The position numbers and the translations under genes were made by a program. From assembly GCA_017410455.1 (NCBI GenBank), contig JAFQQT010000038.1, forward strand, positions 32,231 to 96,230: 64,000 bases of DNA, in the 5' to 3' direction. The notes below the pieces were generated by a model. It searched no databases, was not told the DNA's origin, and saw only the letters and a program-made list of their open reading frames with translations. Source of the stretch: Clostridia bacterium. GTDB taxonomy: Bacteria > Bacillota > Clostridia > Christensenellales > Aristaeellaceae. Below, piece after piece: positions 25,948-34,749 of the stretch (the first letter of the stretch is position 1; every line of letters begins with the position of its first letter).

Positions 25948-27882
25948 ATGCGCAAGACCATCGGCATCCTCGCCCACGTGGACGCGGGCAAAACGACATT
26001 CTCCGAGCGGGTGCTGTACCACACCCAGGCCATCCGCAGGGTCGGGCGCGTCGATCATCAGGACGCGTTCCTCGATTCCCACCAGCTGGAGAAGCAGCGC
26101 GGCATCACCATCTTTTCCGGCCTGGCCTCCTTCCAGCTGGAGGGCGACACATATTACTAGCTGGACACCCCCGGCCACGTCGATTTTTCCACGGAGATGG
26201 AGCGGGCCGTGTCGGTCATGGACTACGCGGTGCTCATCGTCTCCTGCGCCGAGGGCGTGCAGAGCCACACCGAGACCGTCTGGCAGCTGCTGCGGGAGTA
26301 TGGCGTGCCGGTGATGGTCTTCCTCAACAAGCTCGACCGCGCTGGCGCCAACCCGGACCGCGTCATCCGCCAGATGCGCAGCCGCCTCTCCCCGGACATG
26401 CTCGATCTGCGCCGTTATCAGACCGAGAGTCGGTTTTCCAATGAGGAAGCCGAGGCCATTGCCGAGCGGGACGAGGAGCTGCTGGAGCGGCTGTTTTCAA
26501 CGGGCTGCGAGGATTCCATCTGGCTTGATGCGCTGAAAGTACAGGTCGCCCAGCGGCTGGTCTTCCCGGTGATGGCCGGCGTGGCGCTGGAGGGCAAGGG
26601 CGTGCCGGAGTTCCTGCGGGTGCTGTCCGCCATCACGCAAACCGACCGAAAGTCGGATGCGCCGCTGACCGCCCGCTGCTATCAGGTGCGCCACGACGCA
26701 GGCGGCCAGCGCCTGACCTTCCTCAAGCTCCTCTCCGGGACGCTACGGGTGAAGGACGAGCTTCCCGGCGGGCAGAAGGTCAACGAGCTTCGCGCGTACC
26801 ACGGCGAGAAGTACCGCCCGGTGGACACAGCCTTTGCCGGAGACATCGTGGCCATCCCCGGGCTGGAGGGGATCCGGCCCGGCGACGCCGTCGGCATGGA
26901 CGAGCACACCCGCTTCCGCACCGAGCCGATGATGGCTGCGGACGTGCTGTGGGACGAGAAGGCCATCCCCGCCTTCCGGATGATGCAGGCCCTGCGCATC
27001 CTGGAGGACGAGGAGCCGACGCTGACCGTCACCGAAACCCAGGGGCACATCGCCGTGCATGTCATGGGGCGCATCCAGCTGGAGGTGCTGCGCCAGCTGC
27101 TGCAGGAGCGTTTCGGCTTCGCAGCGGACTTCGGCCCCACCCATGTGCTCTACCGGGAGACCATCGCCGCGCCGTCCATCGGCGTGGGCCACTACGAGCC
27201 CCTGCGGCACTACGCCGAGTGTCACGTACGGCTCGTGCCCACCACGCCGGGCAGCGGCGTGACCTTCCGGAGCCTGTGCCACGTGGACACCCTCTCCCTC
27301 AACTGGCAGCGGCTCATCGCCGGCCACGTGAGCGAGAAGCAGCACAAGGGCGTGCTGACCGGCGCGCCGCTGACGGACGTGGAGGTGCAGCTGCTAACCG
27401 GCCGCGCCCATCTCAAGCACACCGAGGGCGGCGACTTCCGCCAGGCCACCTACCGCGCCATCCGCAACGCGCTGATGCATGCCGAATCCGTGCTGCTGGA
27501 GCCCGTGGCGGGCTTCAGCCTCCGCGCACCGGCGGACATGTACGGCAGCCTCGCCGGTGCACTCAGCCGCCTGCAGGCCGACGTGGACGTGCCCGAATAT
27601 GAGGAAGACAGCGTTATCCTGCGGGGCGAATGCCCCTACGCCGTCTTCGCGCCGTGGCAGGAGGACTTCCTGTCCCTGACCCACGGCCGTGGCGCGCTGC
27701 GCGTGTGGATGAGCCGCTACGCACCCTGCCGAGAGCAGCAGGCCATCGTCGAGGCCAGCGGTTACAACCCCTGCGCGGACGACTCCCCGGACTCCGTCTT
27801 CTGCAGCCATGGCGCGGGCTTTGTCGTTCCGTGGAACGAGGTGCGCAGCTACATGCACATGTCCCACGAAGAATTTCAGTGA
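25948..27882 (+). CDS. TetM-like translation-factor GTPase, interrupted by in-frame UAG
   Basis: One continuous frame of 644 sense positions, normal for ribosomal-protection-type GTPases, except that codon 71 (26158-26160) is TAG. The G1 loop AHVDAGKTT (9-17) is before it; G3 DTPGH (73-77), G4 NKLD and the EF-G-like domains are after it. Homologues have a residue such as Leu or Trp here (YY-x-LDTPGH). No frameshift is seen and the rest looks conserved. It is recoded, newly inactivated, or a read error. The C-terminal loop usual in TetM/TetO is not recognisable, so tetracycline resistance is not assured. Ribosome site AAAGGAG. Confidence 0.8.
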
Positions 27883-27949
27883 TTTACGGGAACGTTTTCC
27901 TCCCATGGCGCGTCTCTATATATGAACGCCCCATGAAAGGAGATACATC

Positions 27950-29272
27950 ATGCGTAAAGAACTCATCATCCGGCTGATCGCGCTGCTGCTCTGCCTGCTG
28001 ATGGCCCTCCCGGCCGCTGCGGAGGAGCTGCTCGTGGCGGCCCCTGACCAGCCCGACACGGTACCGTACCCCGCCACCGACGCGTTCGGCTTCTTCCTGG
28101 ATGACGATGCCTACCAGGCCTGGCACGAGAGCGTCAACACCCAGCGGCGCGACATCCCCTCGGCGGAGACGCTCACGCCCTTCCTGACCGCCTCCACGCA
28201 GGCCGTCCTCACCGGCAGCGACGGCGAGAACCGCGTGTACTCCCCCATGAGCCTGTACATGGCCCTGGCGATGCTTGCCGAGACCACCGGCGGCGAAACC
28301 CGTGAGGAGATTCTCTCGCTGCTGGGGCAGGAGGACATCGCATCCCTCCGCCAGCAGGCCAGCGACCTGTGGAACGCCAACTACCGCAATGATGGCGTCA
28401 TGACGCGCACGCTGGCCACGTCCCTGTGGCTGAACGAGGACATCCCCTTCCGTCAGGAGACCGTCGATAACCTCGCGGGCGGCTACTACGCCTCCGTCTA
28501 CCGTGGGAAAATGGGCAGCCCGGAGCTGAACGCGGCCCTGCAGCGCTGGCTGAACGACAACACCCTGGGCCTGCTGACTGAGCAGGTGCAGAGCATCACT
28601 CTTCCGCCGGACACAGCCGTCGCCATCGCCAGCACCGTGGCCCTGAGCGCCCGCTGGTCTGATACATTCTACGAGGGCAATACGTCATCCGCCGTCTTCC
28701 ACACCCCTGATGGGGACGTGACCTGCGATTTCATGCTTTCCGTCTCCGAAGACAACGTCTACTGGGGCGAGCGCTTCATGGCTGCTCACCGCAGCTTTGA
28801 TCAGGGCGGCGCGATGTGGTTCATCCTGCCAGACGAGGGCGTGTCCGTCGACGACCTGTTGGCTGACGCGGAGGCCCTCGCCTTCATGCTCGACGCCAGC
28901 GCAATCCGCAACAACCGCTATGTGGAGCTGCACCTGAGCGTGCCGAAGTTCGACGTATCCAGCCAGCTGGAGCTGTCCCAGTCACTGCAGGCCCTGGGCG
29001 TAACAGAGGTGTTCGATGCAGATGCGGCGGACTTTACGCCCCTGTCGGATTCCGGTCTTCCCATCAGCCTGTCTCAGGTGCGCCACGACGCCCGCGTCGC
29101 CATCGACGAGGAGGGCTGCGAGGCCGCCGCCTACACCGTGATGATGCTGGCCGGGTCTGCCATGCCGCAGCACCGCGAGGTCGTAGAACTCGTGTTGGAC
29201 AGGCCCTTCCTGTTCGTCATCACCGGCGCGGGCGGTCTGCCGCTCTTCGTGGGCGTGGTGAATGAGCCGTAA
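27950..29272 (+). CDS. secreted serpin (serine/cysteine protease inhibitor)
   Basis: 440 residues. Signal peptide about 1-24 (PAAA), no lipobox. Serpin core from about 75. The reactive-loop hinge EEGCEAAAYT (about 388-397) has the short-side-chain pattern of inhibitory serpins, though P14 is Cys rather than Thr or Ser. By alignment with alpha-1-antitrypsin the scissile bond would be near Ser404-Ala405. Ends with the conserved DRPFLFVI and GLPLFVG strands. Gut bacterial serpins are known to inhibit host or competitor proteases. Ribosome site AAAGGAG; the next gene follows by 13 bases. Confidence 0.9.
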   Translation: MRKELIIRLIALLLCLLMALPAAAEELLVAAPDQPDTVPYPATDAFGFFLDDDAYQAWHESVNTQRRDIPSAETLTPFLTASTQAVLTGSDGENRVYSPMSLYMALAMLAETTGGETREEILSLLGQEDIASLRQQASDLWNANYRNDGVMTRTLATSLWLNEDIPFRQETVDNLAGGYYASVYRGKMGSPELNAALQRWLNDNTLGLLTEQVQSITLPPDTAVAIASTVALSARWSDTFYEGNTSSAVFHTPDGDVTCDFMLSVSEDNVYWGERFMAAHRSFDQGGAMWFILPDEGVSVDDLLADAEALAFMLDASAIRNNRYVELHLSVPKFDVSSQLELSQSLQALGVTEVFDADAADFTPLSDSGLPISLSQVRHDARVAIDEEGCEAAAYTVMMLAGSAMPQHREVVELVLDRPFLFVITGAGGLPLFVGVVNEP

Positions 29273-29285
29273 AGGAGGCGACGAC

Positions 29286-29741
29286 ATGGACAACCACCCC
29301 ACGCTGACCGTCCGCGTGCGGTATCTGCCGCACCTGATCAGCTGCCTGCCCGGCTGGGCTTTCCTGCTGCTCTTTGCCGGCCTTGTGACACAGCTTTACT
29401 ATCACGACGCGGCCATCACATGCCGTGCCATATTGAGCATCACCTGCGTCCTCGGCATCCACGCCATTCTCGGCTGGCTGCAGAAGCCGACGCTGCACTT
29501 TCTGGGCGCAAAGCTGTATGTCCGCCGCCGCTGGGGCGATGAACAGGAGCTGATCAACCTGCGCGCCACCGACTTCATCCTCACACAGACCGCCGCCGAT
29601 CAGTGGCGCAACACCGGCTCCCTTCAGTTGAAGGACCGCCGCCTGCCCGGCTTCGCCGCAAAGGGAGGCGTCGAAACCCTGCGTGGCGTCGAGGATTTCG
29701 ATCAGGTCTGCACCTATGTGCAAGCGCATTTCCTAACTTAA
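29286..29741 (+). CDS. small membrane protein, function unknown
   Basis: 151 residues. Two membrane segments (about 22-40 and 46-65) are followed by a soluble part with the alternating hydrophobic pattern of a small beta domain, reminiscent of bacterial PH-like domains, but I cannot assign a family. The ATG at 29286 has AAGGAGG upstream; the pairing with the serpin gene suggests co-expression. Ends at a bidirectional terminator. Confidence 0.65.
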   Translation: MDNHPTLTVRVRYLPHLISCLPGWAFLLLFAGLVTQLYYHDAAITCRAILSITCVLGIHAILGWLQKPTLHFLGAKLYVRRRWGDEQELINLRATDFILTQTAADQWRNTGSLQLKDRRLPGFAAKGGVETLRGVEDFDQVCTYVQAHFLT

Positions 29742-29744
29742 CAC

Positions 29745-29778
29745 AAAAAGACGGGTCGCCGACGCGATCCGCCTTTTT
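29745..29778. terminator. bidirectional terminator
   Basis: AAAAAGACGGGTCGC pairs with GCGATCCGCCTTTTT (two wobble pairs). It ends the rightward membrane-protein gene and the leftward tmRNA. Confidence 0.88.
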
Positions 29779-29781
29779 CAG

Positions 29782-30126
29782 TGGAGCTGAGGGGAGTCGA
29801 ACCCCTGTCCGAAAGTTCGCAAACAGAACCTTCTCCGAGCGCAGTCTGTGGTTCATATTTCCCGCGCGCCCACGCCCACAGACAAGAGTGGGCGCGCGGT
29901 AGCTTCATGTTACGGACGCATGGCAAAGCTTAGATGCGCTCGTTCCCCGTGCTTTATTACGTTGGTACCCTGCCACACGGGCGGGCCGGGCCAACGTCGC
30001 GGCACTTAGGCCGCGAAAGCGAAATCGCTATTGTCAGTTACTTTTTTTCCCCGTTTTAACGTGGTACAGGGTCCACGGCTCGCTTATCCTGTCCCCGACA
30101 ACTCCCGTCGAAACCGGATCAGCCCC
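29782..30126 (-). ncRNA. ssrA: transfer-messenger RNA
   Basis: About 345 nt. The 5' end GGGGCUGAUCCGGUUUCGACGG and the 3' end GGUUCGACUCCCCUCAGCUCCA fold into the tRNA-like domain: acceptor GGGGCUG/CAGCUCC with one G-U pair, and a standard T arm. CCA is not encoded. After GUAACU the resume codon is probably GAC, giving the tag DNSDFAFAA before UAA (charged Ala comes first). Several pseudoknot-like GC stems follow. With SmpB it frees stalled ribosomes. smpB lies 96 bases upstream on the same strand. Confidence 0.95.
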
Positions 30127-30222
30127 ATATGCCTGACATGCATTCCGCTTTGCACAGCGCGTGCGCCGTGCGGACTCTTCAACGCGGCACGGGAAGCGAT
30201 TTCCCACGCCTGCGGTGAAAAT

Positions 30223-30690
30223 TCATCGATTCTGCTGGCGGATGGCGCGGCGGATCTCCCTGTCCGCGTCCCGCTTGGCGGCGCTGTCGCGCTTGTCGTG
30301 CTCCGCCTTGCCCTTGCACAGGCCCAGCAGCACCTTCACCCGGCCATCCTTGAGGTAGACCTCCAGCGGGATCAGCGTGAAGCCCTGACGGGCCACCAGG
30401 CTGTCCAGCTTGCGGATCTCCTGCTTATGCATGAGCAGCTTCTTCGGGCGCATGGGATCGCGGTTGAAGATGTTGCCCTGCTCGTAGGGGCTGATGTGCA
30501 TGCCCTCCACCCAGATCTCGCCATCGCGGATGCGGGCCCAGGATTCCTTCAGGTTCACACGCCCCTGCCGGATGCTCTTGACCTCCGTGCCGAAAAGCGC
30601 CACGCCGCACTCGTACCTGTCCTCAACGAAGTAGTCGTGCCAGGCCTTGCGATTCTGAGCCACGGACTTGGTTCCCTTCTGATGCGGCAC
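30223..30690 (-). CDS. smpB: SsrA-binding protein
   Basis: 155 residues. Binds tmRNA and delivers it to stalled ribosomes. The OB-fold core is clear: NRKAWHDYFVEDRYECGVALFGTEVKSIRQG, INPYE-type region HISPYEQGN, and LIPLEVYLKDGRVKVLLGLCKGK; the basic C-terminal tail DKRDSAAKRD is present. I chose GTG at 30690 because GGGAGG lies about 8 bases upstream; the open frame extends 42 codons further but is not conserved and covers the promoter. Confidence 0.94.
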   Translation of the reverse strand: MPHQKGTKSVAQNRKAWHDYFVEDRYECGVALFGTEVKSIRQGRVNLKESWARIRDGEIWVEGMHISPYEQGNIFNRDPMRPKKLLMHKQEIRKLDSLVARQGFTLIPLEVYLKDGRVKVLLGLCKGKAEHDKRDSAAKRDADREIRRAIRQQNR

Positions 30691-30760
30691 GTCCTCGCCT
30701 CCCTTCACCCGCTTCAACGCAATGGTCTGGCGGGTTTCGCGTGCACTTTTACGGTTTTTG

Positions 30761-30812
30761 ATTATAGCATACTTCATTTCACATTGCAAGTCCCTCTTTT
30801 TCATGCTATAAT
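30761..30812. promoter_or_regulatory. back-to-back promoters of smpB and proA sharing one -35
   Basis: TTGCAA at 30784-30789 is self-complementary. Leftward it pairs with TATAAT (30766-30761), rightward with TATAAT (30807-30812), each at exactly 17 bases. Both -10 hexamers match consensus perfectly. Confidence 0.8.
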
Positions 30813-30847
30813 GCATGCTGTGATATTATGCACAGGAGGTTGTGATT

Positions 30848-32146
30848 ATGAAAGACCTTCATCAGATGGCGGCAGCCAGCCGTGAGGCGGCGCTGACCCT
30901 TGCCGCCGCGAGCCTGGAAGCCCGCAATGCCGCCCTGCTGGCCATGGCGGACACGCTGAAAGCGCGCCAGGCCGAAATCTTTGCCGCCAACGAGGCAGAC
31001 GTGGTCGAAGCCACCGCCGCGAACCTCGCCGCGCCTCTGCTGAACCGCCTGAAATTCCGCGAGGAGAAGCTTGCAGCCGTCATCGACGGCCTGATTGCCC
31101 TCGCTGCCCTTTCCGACCCCATCGGCAAGACCACCTACGCGTGTGAGCTGACCGAGGGTCTGCAGCTCTACCGCGTCGCCTGCCCCATCGGCGTGATCGG
31201 CGTGATCTTCGAAAGCCGCCCCGACGCGCTGGTACAGATCGCCTCCCTGGCCCTGAAGAGCGGCAACGCCGTGCTGCTCAAGGGCGGCCGCGAGGCGCTG
31301 CGCACCAACGCCGTGCTGTGCGATTGCCTGCGCGCGGCTGCGGAATCCGTCGGGCTGCCCGCCGATTTCGCTCAGCTCCTGACCACCCGCGAGGACGTGG
31401 CCGCCATGCTGCGCGAGGACGAGCTGATCGACCTGATCATCCCCCGCGGCTCCAACGAGTTCGTCCGCTATATTATGGACAACAGCCGCATCCCGGTGCT
31501 GGGGCATGCCGACGGCATCTGCCACGTCTACGTGGATAAGGCCGCTGACATTGACATGGCCGTGTCCATCGCTGTGGACAGCAAGGCGCAGAATGTCGCC
31601 GTCTGCAACGCCATGGAGACCCTGCTGGTGCACCGCGATATCGCCGGAGTGTTCCTCCCGGCGCTGCTGCCTGCCATGCAGGCGAAGAATGTCCGCCTGC
31701 TGGGCGATGAGGCCGTCCGCGCTATCATCCCCGTCGAAGCCGCCACGGAAGCCGACTGGGAGACCGAATACCTGGACTACACGCTCTCCATCTGCGTGGT
31801 GGACGATCTGGACGCCGCCATCGCCCACATCAACCGCTACGGCTCCGGCCACACCGACTGCATCGTCACCGCCGATACGGCCGCCGCGCAGGCCTTCATG
31901 ACCCGGGTGGACTCCGCCGGCGTGTACCACAACGTGTCCACCCGCTTTGCTGATGGCTTCGTCTACGGCTTCGGCGCGGAGGTGGGCATCGCCACAGGCA
32001 AGATCCACGCCCGCGGCCCCATGGGCCTGGAGGGCCTGACCACCTACAAGTACAAGCTGATGGGCCAGGGGCACCTGATGGCTGAGATGAAGTCCGGCCA
32101 GCGCCGTTACACCCATCGCCCGCTGAATGAGGAGTGTCCGCTGTGA
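30848..32146 (+). CDS. proA: gamma-glutamyl phosphate reductase
   Basis: 432 residues. NADPH-dependent step of proline synthesis. Motifs: VIFESRPDALVQIASLALKSGNA, LLKGG, catalytic Cys in AVCNAMETLLVH near residue 255, and RFADGFVYGFGAEVGIATGK. Start ATG 30848 has AGGAGG 8 bases upstream. No proB is beside it. Heads a seven-gene operon; the next gene overlaps by four bases. Confidence 0.96.
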   Translation: MKDLHQMAAASREAALTLAAASLEARNAALLAMADTLKARQAEIFAANEADVVEATAANLAAPLLNRLKFREEKLAAVIDGLIALAALSDPIGKTTYACELTEGLQLYRVACPIGVIGVIFESRPDALVQIASLALKSGNAVLLKGGREALRTNAVLCDCLRAAAESVGLPADFAQLLTTREDVAAMLREDELIDLIIPRGSNEFVRYIMDNSRIPVLGHADGICHVYVDKAADIDMAVSIAVDSKAQNVAVCNAMETLLVHRDIAGVFLPALLPAMQAKNVRLLGDEAVRAIIPVEAATEADWETEYLDYTLSICVVDDLDAAIAHINRYGSGHTDCIVTADTAAAQAFMTRVDSAGVYHNVSTRFADGFVYGFGAEVGIATGKIHARGPMGLEGLTTYKYKLMGQGHLMAEMKSGQRRYTHRPLNEECPL

Positions 32147-32802
32147 GTACCCCGACCGCCTTTGTCTTCACCGACTTCGACGATACCCTGGCAAGGGGCG
32201 ATTCCATCCTGCCCTACCTGCTGTACTGCGTACGCCGCGGCCTCGCGCCCCGCGTGCAGCTGCTGAAGGCCGCCTTTGCCTTCCTGCGCTGGAAGCTGCA
32301 GCCCGCCACAGGCCGCGCGGCCAAGGAGACCTCACTCTCCTTCATTGCCGGGCACACGGTGGATGAGATGGACGCCATCGCCCGCGACTTCTTCCGCGAT
32401 GTGCAGTCCTCCCGATTCTTCCGCGAAGGTGTGGCTGAAATGCAGCGCATGCGCGACGAAGGCTGCCGCATCGTTGTCGTCAGCGCGTCCAGCGACGTGT
32501 ACATGCGCGTCCTGCCGGAGTTCATGCCTGTTGACGATGTGATCTGCACCCGCTGCGAAGTCGCAGATGGCAAATACACGGGTAAGGTCGGCAAGAACTG
32601 CAAGGGCGAGGAGAAGGTCGCCCGCATCAGCGCCTGGCTGCAGCAGCAGAACCTGAGCATCGACAAGAACGCATCTGCCGGGTATGGCGACTCCCCTTCC
32701 GATGCACCGATGCTGCTGCTGACCGGCACGCCCGTGCTGGTCAACCCCAAGAAGAAACTCCGCGCACGGATCAGCGGCGGCCGCATCGCCCGCTGGGAGT
32801 AA
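32143..32802 (+). CDS. HAD superfamily IB phosphatase
   Basis: 219 residues. Motif I is DFDDTLA (nucleophile Asp near 11), motif II VVVSAS, and motif IV GYGDSPSD. The long helical cap resembles SerB-related HAD-IB phosphatases. Substrate unknown. GTG start at 32143 overlaps the proA stop (GTGA), with GAGGAG 8 bases upstream. Confidence 0.84.
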   Translation: MSTPTAFVFTDFDDTLARGDSILPYLLYCVRRGLAPRVQLLKAAFAFLRWKLQPATGRAAKETSLSFIAGHTVDEMDAIARDFFRDVQSSRFFREGVAEMQRMRDEGCRIVVVSASSDVYMRVLPEFMPVDDVICTRCEVADGKYTGKVGKNCKGEEKVARISAWLQQQNLSIDKNASAGYGDSPSDAPMLLLTGTPVLVNPKKKLRARISGGRIARWE

Positions 32803-32880
32803 ACAACCACACCAACACATACGATACACGCGGCCTTCGACGCCCCTGTGCGCCCTGGCCGCTGGAAAGGAGTATGCGCC

Positions 32881-33444
32881 ATGCTGACCATCCGCAAGCT
32901 CAGCGCGGAGGAGCTGAGCGACCTGCGGCCCTTTGCGGATCGCGCCCTGGTGGGCGAAGCCGTCCATCTCAAGATCAGCCGCCTTGGCTTTCAGCTGGAC
33001 TACCTGCCCATGCCCAAGGCCGAGTGGCGCACCTTCCTGCCCGTCCCCTTTGCGGATCCCGCCATCATCACGCAGGATGACGCCAGCGCATTCTTCGCTG
33101 CCTTTGCAGATGGTAAGTACATCGGCAGCGCGGCGGTGACCACCCATCCCAGCGGTTGGGCAGAGGTGCTTGATGTGCGCGTGGATCCCGCATGGCGGCG
33201 CAAGGGCGTGGCCACGGCGCTCCTGGGCCAGTGCGGCTTCTTCTGTGAGGAGCGCGGCCTGCACGGCCTCAGAATTTCTGCCACCGACGCCAACCCCGCC
33301 CTGTGCCGCCTGTGCGAGCGGCTGGGGTTCATCCTCTCGGGCCTGGACCGCATGGCCCTCACCCGCGACCCCGAAGAGCGCGTGAAGCCCCTGCTCATGC
33401 GCGCCAGCCTCCTGTTTTTCTATCTACCAATCGAGAAAGGTTGA
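32881..33444 (+). CDS. GNAT-family N-acetyltransferase
   Basis: 187 residues. The acetyl-CoA site is VDPAWRRKGVATALL and ISATDANPALCRLCERLGF is typical of the fold. The N-terminal 75 residues are less conserved. Ribosome site AAAGGAG. No substrate can be named. Confidence 0.82.
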   Translation: MLTIRKLSAEELSDLRPFADRALVGEAVHLKISRLGFQLDYLPMPKAEWRTFLPVPFADPAIITQDDASAFFAAFADGKYIGSAAVTTHPSGWAEVLDVRVDPAWRRKGVATALLGQCGFFCEERGLHGLRISATDANPALCRLCERLGFILSGLDRMALTRDPEERVKPLLMRASLLFFYLPIEKG

Positions 33445-33454
33445 GTAATCCGAT

Positions 33455-34171
33455 ATGATGCGTCTTCAGAAGTACCTGGCCCTCTCCGGCGTGGCATCCC
33501 GCCGCAATGCTGAAAAGCTGATCGCCGAAGGACATGTGGCCGTCAACGGCCGCGTGATCACCGAAATGGGCGTGCAGGTGGACGAGAGCTGCGACAAGGT
33601 GACCGTGGACGGCGTGCTCTGCCGCCTTGAGGAAGAGAAGCACTACCTCGCCTACAACAAACCCATGGGAGAGGTGACCACCGTCTCCGACCCTGAGGGC
33701 CGCGCGACCGTCATGGACAAGTTCCGCGACTACCCTGTGCGCCTCTATCCTGTGGGCCGTCTGGACTTCGACAGTGAGGGCCTGATCCTGCTGACCAACG
33801 ACGGCGACCTGATGAATGAGCTCCTCCATCCCTCCCGCGAGGTGGACAAGGAGTACCATGTGCGCTGCACGGGCCTTGTGACCGACGAGGAGCTCCGCCG
33901 CCTCCGCGCGGGCGTGAAGCTCGACGACGGCCGCATGACTTCCCCCGCCAAGGTGCGTCTGGTACGCCGAGAGACCTTCGCCACGGTGCTGCTGGTCACC
34001 ATCCACGAGGGCCGCAACCGCCAGGTGCGCCGCATGATCAACGCCATCGGCCATGATGTGCTGAACCTGCGCCGCACGGGCTTTGCCACCATCAAGCTCC
34101 ACGACATCCCGCTGGGCCAGTGGCGCCGCCTGACGGACGTGGAAGTCCGCAAGCTGAAGGGACTCAAGTGA
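33455..34171 (+). CDS. rluB: RsuA/RluB-family 23S rRNA pseudouridine synthase
   Basis: 238 residues. N-terminal S4 RNA-binding domain (1-60, MRLQKYLALSGVASRRNAEKLI) and catalytic domain with GRLDFDSEGLILLTNDG, where the first Asp is catalytic, then GRNRQVRRM. RluB modifies U2605 in E. coli; RsuA or RluE specificity cannot be excluded. Gaps of 10 and 1 bases to its neighbours. Confidence 0.88.
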   Translation: MMRLQKYLALSGVASRRNAEKLIAEGHVAVNGRVITEMGVQVDESCDKVTVDGVLCRLEEEKHYLAYNKPMGEVTTVSDPEGRATVMDKFRDYPVRLYPVGRLDFDSEGLILLTNDGDLMNELLHPSREVDKEYHVRCTGLVTDEELRRLRAGVKLDDGRMTSPAKVRLVRRETFATVLLVTIHEGRNRQVRRMINAIGHDVLNLRRTGFATIKLHDIPLGQWRRLTDVEVRKLKGLK

Positions 34172-34172
34172 T

Positions 34173-34739
34173 ATGGCCTACGAATTGAGAAGCGCCCGCT
34201 GGATCGCCCACGACGTGCTGCACCAGGTCGTCCGCGAGGGCGACACAGTCATCGACGCGACCCTTGGCAACGGGCATGACACCCTTATGCTTGCCGGGCT
34301 GGTGGGCGAATCGGGCCATGTCATCGGCTTTGACATCCAGCCCGACGCTGTGGAGCGCACCCGCGCCCGCCTCACCGAGGCCGGGGTCATTTCCCGGTGC
34401 GAATTGTACGCAGAGGGACATCAGCACATCGCTGAACGCGTCCACACCCCCGTGCACGCCGCCGTGTTCAACCTGGGCTGGCTGCCCGGGGGCGACAAGT
34501 CCGTCACCACCCTTTGGGAGACGACGCACACGGCCATCAGCGCAGCATTAGCTCTTTTGGAGACGGGCGGCGTGTGCACCGTGTGCGCCTATCCCGGCCA
34601 CGCCGAGGGCGACCGCGAGCGCTTTGCCCTGATGGACTGGCTGGCGACCCTCCGTCCGCAGGAGTTCAACGTCCTGCAGCATCGCTTCCTCAACGCCGGC
34701 CCCGGCGCGCCGGAGTGCTTCGTCATCCAGAAACAGTGA
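34173..34739 (+). CDS. mnmM: class I methyltransferase, YtqB/MnmM type
   Basis: 188 residues. SAM motif DATLGNGHDTLMLAGLVG (about 29-46), then GFDIQPDAVERT. The FNLGWLPGGDKSVTT segment is a hallmark of the YtqB family, which in Bacillus makes the final methylation of mnm5s2U in tRNA. The start follows the previous stop by one base, consistent with translational coupling. Confidence 0.85.
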   Translation: MAYELRSARWIAHDVLHQVVREGDTVIDATLGNGHDTLMLAGLVGESGHVIGFDIQPDAVERTRARLTEAGVISRCELYAEGHQHIAERVHTPVHAAVFNLGWLPGGDKSVTTLWETTHTAISAALALLETGGVCTVCAYPGHAEGDRERFALMDWLATLRPQEFNVLQHRFLNAGPGAPECFVIQKQ

Positions 34740-34749
34740 GGTGAATCCC

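Noticed and set aside
26197-27882. Separate gene starting after the UAG in the GTPase
   Set aside because: The ATG at 26197 lacks a ribosome site and would exclude the DTPGH motif; one interrupted gene is simpler.
29999-30222. Coding gene opposite the tmRNA and smpB
   Set aside because: The plus-strand open frame at 30031-30885 covers ssrA, smpB and their promoter without a ribosome site or family match.
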